A DNA stretch of 64,000 bases from Planctomycetaceae bacterium (GTDB taxonomy: Bacteria; Planctomycetota; Planctomycetia; Pirellulales; Lacipirellulaceae). A program made the position numbers and the translations under genes. Where the stretch lies: contig QIKP01000005.1 in the NCBI GenBank assembly GCA_003233055.1, positions 1-64,000 on the forward strand, given 5' to 3'. Under the pieces are notes generated by a model. The model saw nothing but the letters and a program-made list of their open reading frames with translations. It had not been told where the DNA came from and did not search any database. Shown in pieces: positions 55,360-64,000 of the stretch (position 1 is the stretch's first letter; every line of letters starts with the position of its first letter).

Positions 55360-55388
55360 TTGCCGGGTGACTTCCCACCGATTACAAT
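55360..55388 (+). promoter_or_regulatory. Probable sigma70-type promoter of the RND pair
   Basis: TTGCCG (55360-55365) and TACAAT (55383-55388) have a 17-bp spacer. The start codon lies 63 bases downstream. Both hexamers match the consensus well (four and five of six). Confidence 0.55.
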
Positions 55389-55450
55389 GGGAGTAGTGGT
55401 ACCCTCCACGATTCCGGCCCCCGTTCCTTCCCCTCCCTAGTCGACTTCTC

Positions 55451-56749
55451 ATGACGAAATGGATGCGAGAGTCGATTCGCTACACCGCGCTCCTCACCCT
55501 AACGGTCATGGCAATCGGTGTGATGATGTGGGCGAGCCGTCGGGACGATTCGGCCGCCACCTTAGCAAAAAAACAGGTCACGACCGAAGTCCCAATCGTC
55601 GCTCAATCGAAACCCTTGGTCGCGGTCAAAAGGGTCGAGGCATCGCTCCACGAGGTCGTCTCGAAGTACACCGGAAAAATTCGCCCCTGGGAAACCTACT
55701 CGATCGGGTTTGAAGTGGGGGGGCGGCTTGTAGAACTTGGAACCGACAAGGAGGGAAACCCCCTCGACGACGGTAGCCGAGTCGTCGCAGGGCAGCTTCT
55801 GGGACGTCTCGACGACCGCATTCTTGTCGCCCGACGAAGCGAAGCATCGGCGCAGCGCGAGCAAGCAGCCACCGACCTGAGACGTGCGAGAAATGTCCGA
55901 GAAGCAGGTTTGGGCGCCATTACCGAAGCGGATTTCCAACAGGCCCTCACCGATCAGGCACTCGCCACGGCGCAGCTCGAGATCGCGACGAAGAACTTAG
56001 AAGATGCCACGCTCACCACCCCGGTAGATGCGACGATCTCTCGACGTTTGGCCGAGCCTGGGGAGTCGGTCGCGCCCAACCAAACGGTTTTTGAACTCGT
56101 CCAGAACGACCCTGTGCTCCTTGTCGTGGATGTCCCGGAGGCCGACATTCCAGAAATCCAGCGCCGGATGCGGAGCGTCCAAGTAGCGAGGAAAAAGGGA
56201 GAGCAGGGGGACCCCGAATCTCGGCTGTTTCGTGCCCGAGTTTTTCTTCAAAGCCGGGATCGTTATGGCGAGCGGATGCCCCCCATCGATGCCGAGGTGT
56301 TTCGCATCTCGGAATTAGCCGACAGCCGCACCGGACTCTTTGAGGTGGAAGTCCGCGTCTCCAACAGCCAGTACTTGCTTCGCCCCGGCATGGTCGCGGT
56401 GGCCGAGTTAGTTGTCGATCGGATCAGTGCTTACCGTGTTCCCGAAACAGCCGTTCTGTTTCGGGGTGACCAGACCTATCTCTTTTCGTTAGCGACAACC
56501 TTCGAGCCGCTGACGCTCATGTTCTGGGATATTCGACAGGTCCCCCTCGAGACAGCTCGTCAGGTCTCGTTGACCGAGTGGATTGATGGCGGCGATCACT
56601 TGCTAGTCCCCTCGACGTCCGTGAACTTGGATCGAATCGTTGTCCGAGGGCAACAGCGTCTTTCCGACGGGCAGCATGTGCGCGTGGTGGGCGGTCGCTC
56701 CGCAGAGCCGGTGGTCGCAAGGCGTTTGGGAGAACGGACCGCCGACTAA
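55451..56749 (+). CDS. RND efflux periplasmic adaptor (HlyD/MFP family)
   Basis: The 432-residue membrane-fusion protein has one N-terminal hydrophobic helix ([16 protein letters not shown]), a lipoyl/barrel-sandwich half ([19 protein letters not shown]...[12 protein letters not shown]), and an alpha-helical hairpin (about 115-190). The returning lipoyl half ([20 protein letters not shown]) and beta-barrel ([19 protein letters not shown]) follow. It bridges the inner-membrane pump to an outer-membrane channel; no TolC-like gene is in the window. The pump gene follows after 103 bp and the two should form an operon. Confidence 0.92.
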   Translation: MTKWMRESIRYTALLTLTVMAIGVMMWASRRDDSAATLAKKQVTTEVPIVAQSKPLVAVKRVEASLHEVVSKYTGKIRPWETYSIGFEVGGRLVELGTDKEGNPLDDGSRVVAGQLLGRLDDRILVARRSEASAQREQAATDLRRARNVREAGLGAITEADFQQALTDQALATAQLEIATKNLEDATLTTPVDATISRRLAEPGESVAPNQTVFELVQNDPVLLVVDVPEADIPEIQRRMRSVQVARKKGEQGDPESRLFRARVFLQSRDRYGERMPPIDAEVFRISELADSRTGLFEVEVRVSNSQYLLRPGMVAVAELVVDRISAYRVPETAVLFRGDQTYLFSLATTFEPLTLMFWDIRQVPLETARQVSLTEWIDGGDHLLVPSTSVNLDRIVVRGQQRLSDGQHVRVVGGRSAEPVVARRLGERTAD

Positions 56750-56852
56750 GAGGAGAGGATTGGGACATCAGCCGGCTCGTCCCCGAGTCGGGAGACTTTG
56801 CTTCTGAAAACTCCGTGGAGGGGGACGCCACGGGCCCCCGACGCCAATCCTT

Positions 56853-59800
56853 ATGAAAATTAGCAACTATGCCATCGAACGCCCCCGGCTAGTGCTGGTG
56901 TTGACGCTGCTTGTTCTGCTCTTGGCTGGCTTCGCCTGCTTTTTGACGCCGGTTCAGCGTTCGCCGGCCATCACCAAAGCGGTCATTCTGGTTGCCATCC
57001 CTTATCCCGACTCTCAACCAAGGGAAGCGGAGAACGAAATCGCGCGAAAGGTCGAGGAGGTACTCAGCGATTTGCAGCGAGTCGATTTCATCGCGTCGAC
57101 CAACATGCGAGGTTCCTCCGTCACACAGATCATCTTTCTTGACGGAGTCGATCCGGACGACGCTCGGCGGGAAGTCAAGGACCTGGTCGACCGCATTCGC
57201 AACGAATTGCCGCTTGGTCGAGAAGTCCAACCGGTCGTTACCGACATCGACTTTGAGAATGCTCCGCTGATGCTGGTGAGCATCACCGCTCCCGAGGGGG
57301 TCGACGATCGGACACTCAAGCAGATCGCGGAAGACGTGCAGGAGCAAATCGAATCGGTCGATGGCGTGGCGAACACGCAACTTTTTGGAGGAAAGGAACG
57401 GGAGATCCATGTCGACGTCAATCCTGATTTGATGATGCAGTACGACGTGACACTCAGCCAGTTGCGGCAGTCGCTGGCCGACTTTCACGCCGAGGTTCCT
57501 GCAGGATCCTTCAATACGGGAGAATTCAATCGCCAGCTTCGCAACGAGTCGAAACTCCGAGGCGTGGAGGACATCCGGGAAGCGATCGTCAGCAGCCAAG
57601 GAGGCCGAGTAATCCGTGTGCGCAACGTGGCAAAAGTCTGGGATACCCATCGCCGGGTTCTCAATCTAGCGCAGCTCAATGGCCACAAATCAGCCACGAT
57701 CGTCGTCAACAAGGATGCCGACATCAACACCCTTGGTGCAACAAAACTCCTTCAAAGGAAAGTAGAGGACCTTCGCCATCAGTTCCCTGACTTGGAGTTC
57801 TATACGTCGCGCGATGCGGCTGATGAGATCTGGACCATGTTCCGTGTGCTCGGATCCAGTGCCCTTTTTGGCGCGATGCTGGTGCTGGTCATCCTCGCCT
57901 GGTCGATGGGACTGCGAATTTCGATTCTCGTCCTCATTGCCATCCCCTTTAGTACGGCCGTTGCGCTCATGTTTCTGTTCTCGGCGGGCATCCCGGTCTC
58001 CAACATGGTGGTGTTTAGCTTCATTCTGGTACTCGGCATGGTCGTCGACGGAGCGATCATCGTCGCCGAAAATATCCACCGTCATATCGAGCGGGGCGAA
58101 GACCCGGTCGAGGCTGCAAAAATCGGCATTGAAGAAGTCGGTCTGCCGGTCATTGCTGCCGACCTCACCACCGTTGCCGCCTACCTCCCCATGCTTCTTG
58201 TCCCCGGTATCATGGGCGACTTCATGAGCGTGATGCCCAAAGTCGTGTCGGCGGCATTGTTGGGGTCCGTTCTGGTCGACCACTTCGTCATTCCGGCGCT
58301 TGCCGCGCGCTGGTATCGCCGGCGAGAGCCGAAGGGAGAGGAGTCGCAAGCCTTTGCTACACTTACTGCAACGCACGGCGCCGACACCAACCACGATTCC
58401 CGCGTACGCCCTCACGTCGGCCCCGTAACACGAGGCTACGCTTGGTTACTCCGGTCGGCCCTGCGCGGTGCGACTCCTGTCTTTGTGATCGTCTGGTGCC
58501 TGGTCGGTGTTTTTGGGGCGAAAATACTGATGGGCTACCTTGGATTCAATTTCTTCCCGGCAAGCGATCGTGGTCAGTTTATCGTCAAGTACGAGTTGCC
58601 CCTTGGATATAGCATCGAAGCAACCCTTGCCGCATCAAAAGTGATTACCGAAAGACTCGACGACTGGAAGGATACCGGTATCCTGGTCAATTACGTCACC
58701 TCGGTCGGATCGGCCTCAGGCATGACAACGCGAGTGGACGATGACCCCGCGATCGGGCCTGAATTTGGGGAGGTTCAAGTTGAACTGGTCCCGCCAATGG
58801 ACCGCGCGATTCATACCCGCGAGGTGATGAATTACCTCCGGCAGCATGTGGAACTGCTGCCAGGGATGAAAATGACCCTCACCGAAGTCGAGGATGGACC
58901 TCCAGGCGGCGCGAAAGTTTCTGTGCGACTCACCGGCAAAAACCTGGACCAGCTCGGAGCGCTCGCGCGACGAATTAAACATCGGCTTGGTGAGATACCA
59001 GGAACGGTGGACGAGTCCGTCGACTTCCGCGATACCGTGCCGATTCTCATCCTCGAACCTAAACCCGATTTGGTCGGGCTGTTTGGACTTACCGAACGGA
59101 GGATTGCTAGCGCCATACAAACGGCGATTGCGGGAGACACTTCGATCCAGATCACGCTCGATGACGAGGACATCAATCTCCGCTTGCAACTCGCGCCCGA
59201 GTACCAAAAGCACCCTAAAGATATTAAGCGACTTCTATTAACGGGGCTCGATGGGCAAAAAACATCGATTGGGTCGCTTGCCGATATCCGGCGCGATGTC
59301 GATCTGTTTAGCGTGAATCGGTACGAACGGAACCGGGCGACGGTGGCCCGGTGTGACATTGACGACTCGATTCAAGCGGCGGATGTTTTTGGAGTGCTTG
59401 CCGAGGAAATTTTACCCGACCTTGGATTTCGACCCATAGAGGGAGCCAAGAAGACGGTCGAAGGGTTTGCCAAGCAGTACCTGGGCCGTGCTGCCTCGGA
59501 AGCCGAGGGAATCCGCGCCGAATTCACCGGTGAAAACGACGAACGGGACAAGAATTTTGGTTACCTCATTCGCAGCATGGCGATCGGAGTGGTGCTGATC
59601 GCGGTCATCTTGGTGGTCCAATTCAATAGTTTTCGCCAGGCAGCGGTGGTGATGTTTACGGTTCCCCTGAGTTTTATCGGCGTGATTCTAGGCATGTGGG
59701 TAACCGGATTTCCCTTTAGTCTCGCGACGTTCATCGGCCTGGTAAGCCTCACCGGGATCGTGGTGAACGATGCGATCGTGCTGGTCGACTTTACCAACCA

Positions 59801-60083
59801 GGCCCGCCGGCGCGGGCTGCCTGTACGGGAGGCGCTCGTCGAAGCGGGCGTCAATCGGCTGCGTCCCGTACTCTTGACCACCATCACCACGTGCGGTGGC
59901 TTGATGCCTCTGCTACTCAACATCTCGGGCGGCGCGGAATTCTGGCAACCCCTCACCGGGGCGATTGTTTTTGGCCTTGCGTTCGCAACGGTCTTGACAC
60001 TGATCGTGGTGCCCTGTGCGTACTATTTGGTCTATCTGTTCCCAACGATCGGTGGCGCGCGTTCGAGCGTGAAGAAGGGATAG
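56853..60083 (+). CDS. RND family efflux permease (AcrB/HAE-like)
   Basis: The 1,076-residue pump has the duplicated RND layout: helix 1 at about 12-30, porter domain to about 335, helices 2-6, a helix near 540, a second porter half and the C-terminal six helices (about 890-1060). In the TM4 relay region the sequence is [14 protein letters not shown], so the second Asp of the AcrB DD pair is Gly400 while Asp399 stays. The heavy-metal pump signature DFGxxxDGA is only half matched because the DFG part is missing. The TM10 region reads [10 protein letters not shown]. The substrate class is therefore uncertain between organic and metal ions. Confidence 0.92.
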   Translation: MKISNYAIERPRLVLVLTLLVLLLAGFACFLTPVQRSPAITKAVILVAIPYPDSQPREAENEIARKVEEVLSDLQRVDFIASTNMRGSSVTQIIFLDGVDPDDARREVKDLVDRIRNELPLGREVQPVVTDIDFENAPLMLVSITAPEGVDDRTLKQIAEDVQEQIESVDGVANTQLFGGKEREIHVDVNPDLMMQYDVTLSQLRQSLADFHAEVPAGSFNTGEFNRQLRNESKLRGVEDIREAIVSSQGGRVIRVRNVAKVWDTHRRVLNLAQLNGHKSATIVVNKDADINTLGATKLLQRKVEDLRHQFPDLEFYTSRDAADEIWTMFRVLGSSALFGAMLVLVILAWSMGLRISILVLIAIPFSTAVALMFLFSAGIPVSNMVVFSFILVLGMVVDGAIIVAENIHRHIERGEDPVEAAKIGIEEVGLPVIAADLTTVAAYLPMLLVPGIMGDFMSVMPKVVSAALLGSVLVDHFVIPALAARWYRRREPKGEESQAFATLTATHGADTNHDSRVRPHVGPVTRGYAWLLRSALRGATPVFVIVWCLVGVFGAKILMGYLGFNFFPASDRGQFIVKYELPLGYSIEATLAASKVITERLDDWKDTGILVNYVTSVGSASGMTTRVDDDPAIGPEFGEVQVELVPPMDRAIHTREVMNYLRQHVELLPGMKMTLTEVEDGPPGGAKVSVRLTGKNLDQLGALARRIKHRLGEIPGTVDESVDFRDTVPILILEPKPDLVGLFGLTERRIASAIQTAIAGDTSIQITLDDEDINLRLQLAPEYQKHPKDIKRLLLTGLDGQKTSIGSLADIRRDVDLFSVNRYERNRATVARCDIDDSIQAADVFGVLAEEILPDLGFRPIEGAKKTVEGFAKQYLGRAASEAEGIRAEFTGENDERDKNFGYLIRSMAIGVVLIAVILVVQFNSFRQAAVVMFTVPLSFIGVILGMWVTGFPFSLATFIGLVSLTGIVVNDAIVLVDFTNQARRRGLPVREALVEAGVNRLRPVLLTTITTCGGLMPLLLNISGGAEFWQPLTGAIVFGLAFATVLTLIVVPCAYYLVYLFPTIGGARSSVKKG

Positions 60084-60162
60084 CCGATTCGCAAAAACCC
60101 CCGTAATGGAGTCGCAAGCGATGGAGCGCAAGGCGACCGGGTCGCAAGCAATCGGCAAACGC

Positions 60163-60645
60163 TCACTCGTCATCGAAGCGGATTTCTAGAATCTCGAATC
60201 GGTTGGTGCCGGCCGGGACTTCGATCTCGGCTTTGTCGCCCACCTTTTTGCCGACGAGCCCCTGAGCGAGGGGGCTCGTGATGTTGATCTTCCCCGCATC
60301 GAAATCTTCGTCCCCTGCGCCGACCATCGTAAATTCCTCGTTATCACCAAAGTCCAGGTCCTTGACCACGACCGTACAGCCAAACACGACTTCATCCTTC
60401 GGTAGTTTGGACCGGTCGACGATGTCGGCCCGTTTGAGCTTGTCTTTAAGCATGTTAATTTTCGCCTGCAACATACCTTGCGATTCGCGTGCCCCATGGT
60501 ATTCGGCATTCTCCTTGAGATCGCCCTCGGCGCGAGCTTCGGCGATTCGCTTTTCAATCTCAGGCATCTTTTCGTTTTCAAAGTCGTAGAGCTCGGCTTT
60601 GATTCTATCGTAACCGGAACGAGTCATGGGAATGCGGTCGCTCAT
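60163..60645 (-). CDS. greA: Transcription elongation factor GreA
   Basis: GreA binds in the secondary channel of RNA polymerase and stimulates cleavage of backtracked RNA. The 160-residue protein has an N-terminal antiparallel coiled coil (residues 1-75), with the acidic tip recognisable in [18 protein letters not shown], and the C-terminal FKBP-like domain with [27 protein letters not shown]. The ATG at 60645 has AGGAG at nine bases, better than a GTG nine codons upstream. It converges with the RND pump gene. Confidence 0.96.
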   Translation of the reverse strand: MSDRIPMTRSGYDRIKAELYDFENEKMPEIEKRIAEARAEGDLKENAEYHGARESQGMLQAKINMLKDKLKRADIVDRSKLPKDEVVFGCTVVVKDLDFGDNEEFTMVGAGDEDFDAGKINITSPLAQGLVGKKVGDKAEIEVPAGTNRFEILEIRFDDE

Positions 60646-60777
60646 GACATTTATCTCCTGTGTTGGGATCACGGATGTGAACCGGTCGGCTCACACCATC
60701 GATGGGACTAGCGGCAGTCGTGCGACAAGGCGGGTCGTGCGGCGAACGGCAATGGGTGTCGAGGGAAGACGAAGGGT

Positions 60778-61479
60778 TTACTCTGGCAGGTAGAGCAGCC
60801 GACCGCACGACTTGCAAAAGACCGGTTTGGAAAGGAGTAGCTCGCTCTGCATGTTGGTGGTGATCTTCTGGCCACATCCGGTACAGACCGATTCCTCTGC
60901 CTCAGCAAGCCCATCGGCCCCTTTCGCATGGATCACTCGGTTGTAGTCCGTACGGAAATCAGAAGGAAGGGACGACTCCGCCTGCTGGAGGTCCGCCGCG
61001 AGGCGTTCGATATCGCCACGGATCGAGTCAGCCGCTGCGTCGATTCTACTTCGGACTTTGTCGAGCTCCTTCTGGGTCATCTCAACGGTCGACTCCGCCT
61101 GGCGCACTTTTTCGCCTAATTGGTCAATGCGTTCAAACGCTTCGAGGATCTCGTCGGAAAGTACGCTGTTGGCCATCTCGGCCGCAGCGATTTGCTCCTT
61201 GAGAGCCTGAAACTCCTTATTGCTGCTGCAACTATTGAGTTTAAGCCCCCAATCGACGAGCCGTTGCTCCGAACTCTTCAAATCGAGCTGTTTCCGGTCG
61301 GCCAGCAGCCTTACCTGTTTCTCCGTCTCGCGGGCCGTCTCCAGATCGACCTGGCGCGCGGCCACGTTCTCCTCGCGGATAGTAATCTGTCTCGGGCCGC
61401 GACGGAGCCGATCGCGGAGGTCGGTCAGTTGAAGGTGGAGTCGGTGGAGAGTGCGAAGCGTTGCCGCGGTAATGGTCAT
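60778..61479 (-). CDS. C4-type zinc-ribbon coiled-coil protein
   Basis: The 233-residue protein is an antiparallel coiled coil (about 10-180) with a central hinge around SCSSNKEFQALKEQI. It ends in a zinc ribbon with two CxxC pairs (CTGCGQ near 200 and CKSCGR near 221). This matches the DUF164/CT398-like family of bacterial zinc-ribbon proteins thought to act in macromolecular assembly, for example with secretion or flagellar components. The function here is unknown. The ATG at 61479 begins at the coiled coil. It lies downstream of rpoD but separated by a terminator and about 245 bp. Confidence 0.87.
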   Translation of the reverse strand: MTITAATLRTLHRLHLQLTDLRDRLRRGPRQITIREENVAARQVDLETARETEKQVRLLADRKQLDLKSSEQRLVDWGLKLNSCSSNKEFQALKEQIAAAEMANSVLSDEILEAFERIDQLGEKVRQAESTVEMTQKELDKVRSRIDAAADSIRGDIERLAADLQQAESSLPSDFRTDYNRVIHAKGADGLAEAEESVCTGCGQKITTNMQSELLLSKPVFCKSCGRLLYLPE

Positions 61480-61660
61480 AGAGGTTCGTTTCTTTTCTTC
61501 GCTGCCAATGCACCCTCTCCCTGGGCCCTTTTCCTGGCGAGGGGCTCGGGAAGAGGGTTTCTGCGACACAAAGCACAGTTGGAAGAATTATCCAGATTGG
61601 CGGCGAAACTGCCAAGCCCCCAAGCGAGAGGAAAGAGGTCCGTATTTCTCCGGTCGCACA

Positions 61661-61705
61661 AAAAAAAGGCGAGGACGCAAAATGTTTTTTTCACGCCCTC
61701 GCCTT
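61661..61705 (-). terminator. Intrinsic terminator after rpoD
   Basis: On the minus strand a stem AAGGCGAGG / CCTCGCCTT, extended by three further pairs, encloses an A-rich loop and ends in seven or eight T. It starts about 20 bases after the rpoD stop. Confidence 0.9.
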
Positions 61706-61725
61706 CAGTGGGGGTAACGACCGAA

Positions 61726-63375
61726 TTACGCCGCAATCGGCTCTTGCGGGACGAAGCTCGCGAGCATCTGACTCCGGACCGGGTGCTGAAGCTTGGCGAC
61801 CGCCTTCGCCTCGATTTGCCGGACCCGCTCGCGGGTAACGCGGAAAATCCGCCCCACCTCTTCGAGCGTATAGGAATAGCCGTCCGTCAGGCCATACCGC
61901 AAACGGATGATCTCCCGTTCGCGGTAGGTCAGCGTCTTGAGCAGTTCTTCGATTTGCTCACGCAGGAGCCCGTTGTTGGCCAACTTGTGGGGACTCTCCG
62001 TATGTTGGTCTTCGACGAACTCACCGAAGCTACAATCCTCGCCATCGCCAATGGGGCGATCGAGACTTACCGGGTGCCGACCGATGTCGAGAACTCGCTC
62101 CGTTTCCTCGAACGAAATATCCGCCGCGGTGGCAATCTCTTCGATGGAGGGCTGCCGTCCAAATTGCTGCTGCAACTGCTTGGACGTGTTTCGGAGTTTC
62201 GTCAGTACGTCGATCATATGGACCGGGATACGAATCGTCCGGGCCTGGTCGGCAATCGCTCGGGTAATGGCCTGCCGGATCCACCAAGTGGCATAGGTCG
62301 AAAACTTAAAACCACGACGGTATTCGTATTTGTCGACCGCTCGCATGAGCCCCGTATTGCCTTCCTGAATTAGATCGAGAAAGCTGAGACCACGGTTGCG
62401 GTACTTCTTGGCGATCGAGACCACCAGCCGCAAGTTGCCGCCAGAGAGTTCCCGCTTGACGTCCTCGAATTGCTGGAACTGCTTGCGCAGCTTCTTCGTT
62501 CGGTTGCGCAGGCTCGTGGGGCTTTCAATCACATGCGCCAGGAGTTGCCTCAGCTCCGCTTTGACCGAGGCGATCTTATCGCTCGGCGCGTCTTGCTCGC
62601 GCAATTCACGAATCTGTTCGCGGACTTCGTCGATCTGTTGACTGAAGTCCTCCAGTTCCTGAATCAGCGGCTGCACACGGCGAGTTCGTAGGCTTAGTTC
62701 TTCGACCAAGACCAGCATCTTCTCGCGGCGGCGCAGGTAACGCTGACGAGTCTCGCTCCGCTCCCCCTCAGGCAAGTCGCGACGGGTGAGCTGTGCGAAG
62801 TCGCTCCGCTGCGCCTTCAGAAGATGCTGAAGCGTCGACAAATTGACTGGCAGCCGGGCTTGCACCTGCTCCTTCGTGAGATGCTCGGTGAGCGACACCT
62901 TGATGGTGCGGTCGAAAGGGAGCTCGCCCCGTTGAACCTGCTCCAAAGTCTTGACGGTCGCTTCGAGTGCATAAAACGATCGCAAGATGTTGCGGCGGAA
63001 ACGCTTCCGGGTGATCTCGATTTTCTTCGCCAGGGCGATTTCTTCTTCCCGCGACAGCAGGGGAATTTCCGCCATCTGAGAGAGGTACATGCGAATCGGG
63101 TCGCTCGTGTACTGAGGCATCGCCTCGGCCAAAAGCCGTGCCCGATCCTCGGTACCAGGCGTGACGGTCTCTTTGGCTTCCGCAGGTTGGCTTTTGGTTG
63201 GCTCCTCCACGATCTCGATACCGACCGCATCGAGCGCTGAGAGAAGCCGCTCAATTTTTTCCGTGCCGTAGGTTTCGTCGGGTAGATAGGGCCCGACTTG
63301 TTCGTAGGTGAGATGTCCCTGCTCTTTTGCGAGTGCGAGCAGTGTCTGCAGTTCTTGATCGAACGAAAGGGTCAT
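61726..63375 (-). CDS. rpoD: RNA polymerase primary sigma factor RpoD (sigma70)
   Basis: The 549-residue sigma factor has a short region 1.1 ([30 protein letters not shown]), region 1.2 ([29 protein letters not shown]), a long charged spacer (about 130-290), and region 2 ([38 protein letters not shown]). Region 3 and region 4.2 ([27 protein letters not shown]) complete it. All primary-sigma determinants are present. The ATG at 63375 with GAGGAG eight bases upstream is preferred over one seven codons earlier. It follows dnaG with a structured 128-bp spacer, the classic dnaG-rpoD order of the macromolecular-synthesis operon. Confidence 0.96.
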   Translation of the reverse strand: MTLSFDQELQTLLALAKEQGHLTYEQVGPYLPDETYGTEKIERLLSALDAVGIEIVEEPTKSQPAEAKETVTPGTEDRARLLAEAMPQYTSDPIRMYLSQMAEIPLLSREEEIALAKKIEITRKRFRRNILRSFYALEATVKTLEQVQRGELPFDRTIKVSLTEHLTKEQVQARLPVNLSTLQHLLKAQRSDFAQLTRRDLPEGERSETRQRYLRRREKMLVLVEELSLRTRRVQPLIQELEDFSQQIDEVREQIRELREQDAPSDKIASVKAELRQLLAHVIESPTSLRNRTKKLRKQFQQFEDVKRELSGGNLRLVVSIAKKYRNRGLSFLDLIQEGNTGLMRAVDKYEYRRGFKFSTYATWWIRQAITRAIADQARTIRIPVHMIDVLTKLRNTSKQLQQQFGRQPSIEEIATAADISFEETERVLDIGRHPVSLDRPIGDGEDCSFGEFVEDQHTESPHKLANNGLLREQIEELLKTLTYREREIIRLRYGLTDGYSYTLEEVGRIFRVTRERVRQIEAKAVAKLQHPVRSQMLASFVPQEPIAA

Positions 63376-63422
63376 CGTCTTGCTCCTCGCGTACATCCTG
63401 TACGCCTGGGGTGAGGTGACGA

Positions 63423-63485
63423 AGTTCGCCCTGTTGTCAGCCCCCTGGTGGGGCCCCCCTAAACGGGTAACGGGGAGGGCGAACT
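63423..63485. repeat. Inverted repeat between dnaG and rpoD
   Basis: AGTTCGCCCT (63423-63432) and AGGGCGAACT (63476-63485) are perfect inverse arms around a 43-base insert that itself contains GCCCC-x-GGGGC. It sits in the transcribed gap between dnaG and rpoD and could be a processing or attenuation hairpin. Confidence 0.75.
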
Positions 63486-63503
63486 ACTAACCGGCGAAAC
63501 ACT

Positions 63504-64000
63504 CTAACCATCCGTGGATAGAGACCCTGCCTGCCGGCGTTTCAAATTATCAAAAAACTTGTTAAGTACTTCCTCCTCTTGGTCCGGTGCGAGTTGGCCC
63601 TCGCGTAAATCGGCCAGGTGTTGGTGCTGGTCGGCCTGCTCGTGCTGCTTTCGGTAACCTTCGACCAGATCAAGCAAGCGTTGATCGTGGTCACTCTCCT
63701 GCTTTCGTTCCGCGTCTTCTTCCAAATCAATCAGGAGCTTTTGCCCTTTTTCGGATTGGGCACTCGCCAGGAGGCGATCGAAAGTAACCGCTTCATGGCT
63801 CCCATGCATCTTTTGGCAAAGCCCATACAACCAAGTCGCCGGAGCACTTTGCATCGCGGCAATTGGTATCGATTGAATGATTGGACCCACAAGTTCTGGT
63901 TTCGACAAGACCAGCTCGAAGATTTCTTTCTCCCACAATGATAGCACTGCTGGCGCGGCCGATTTCGTATCCTGGAGCGGCGGAGTCGGTGTTTCCTCGT
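63504..64000 (-). CDS. dnaG: DNA primase DnaG, C-terminal part (gene continues past the right edge)
   Basis: The frame is open from its stop to the end of the window, giving about 165 residues of the C-terminus. A Pro/Thr-rich linker is followed by a helical domain beginning LSLWEKEIFELVLSKPELV and ending KFFDNLKRRQAG. That pattern matches the helicase(DnaB)-binding C-terminal domain of bacterial primase. Position directly upstream of rpoD on the same strand supports the call. Only the catalytic and zinc domains are outside the window. Confidence 0.82.
   Translation of the reverse strand, partial: EETPTPPLQDTKSAAPAVLSLWEKEIFELVLSKPELVGPIIQSIPIAAMQSAPATWLYGLCQKMHGSHEAVTFDRLLASAQSEKGQKLLIDLEEDAERKQESDHDQRLLDLVEGYRKQHEQADQHQHLADLREGQLAPDQEEEVLNKFFDNLKRRQAGSLSTDG

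Overview
The window looks like a chromosomal segment of a planctomycete, most likely of the Pirellulales. The evidence is a cysteine-rich YTV-repeat protein, a 1,520-residue surface protein carrying the planctomycete LEPR-type N-terminal motif, a WD40 protein with an export signal, moderately high G+C, and a core gene set with few long operons. No phage, insertion sequence, CRISPR array or rRNA was seen. One tRNA gene is present, tRNA-Arg(ACG).

Layout, left to right. 0.4-1.4 kb: a DUF481-like outer-membrane protein. 1.4-8.5 kb, minus strand: a run reading yhaO-like, yhaN-like, pcp, ispD, plsC. 8.7-14 kb: UvrD/PcrA helicase, pterin dehydratase, AcuI-type reductase, GluQ-RS and RsmD. 14-24 kb, plus strand: secreted cyclophilin, glutamate synthase gltB-gltD with slyX, and a MORN-repeat protein. 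24-27.2 kb: the tRNA, then a minus-strand TadE-TadE-TadG trio. 27.2-36 kb: the cell-surface block (YTV protein, giant repeat protein, WD40 protein). 36.5-44.1 kb, minus strand: an ABC exporter with a co-transcribed unknown protein, followed by trkA and trkH. 44.4-52 kb: TyrS, a WaaE-like glycosyltransferase, MurG, a degenerate Mur ligase, a receiver-like protein and an IrrE-like peptidase. 52-64 kb: RimO, PgsA, a CPBP protease, an RND efflux pair, GreA, a zinc-ribbon protein, and RpoD downstream of the 3' end of dnaG, which runs off the right edge.

Most genes are housekeeping: nitrogen assimilation, isoprenoid and phospholipid synthesis, translation fidelity, cell wall, potassium uptake and transcription. 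The accessory content is the surface block at 24-36 kb and several family members whose expected catalytic residues are missing. These are the SbcD-like subunit, the MurE-like ligase and the IrrE-like peptidase. No complete new defence or mobile system is evident. The best candidates for undescribed biology are the paired SbcC/SbcD-like proteins (one with a membrane-spanning centre and Pro/Glu tail, one with a lost nuclease site), the MurE paralogue next to murG, the ABC permease with a histidine-rich loop, and several structured intergenic elements.

Start sites were chosen from ATG codons, Shine-Dalgarno spacing and family alignment from memory. No database search was possible, so all assignments rest on motif recognition.
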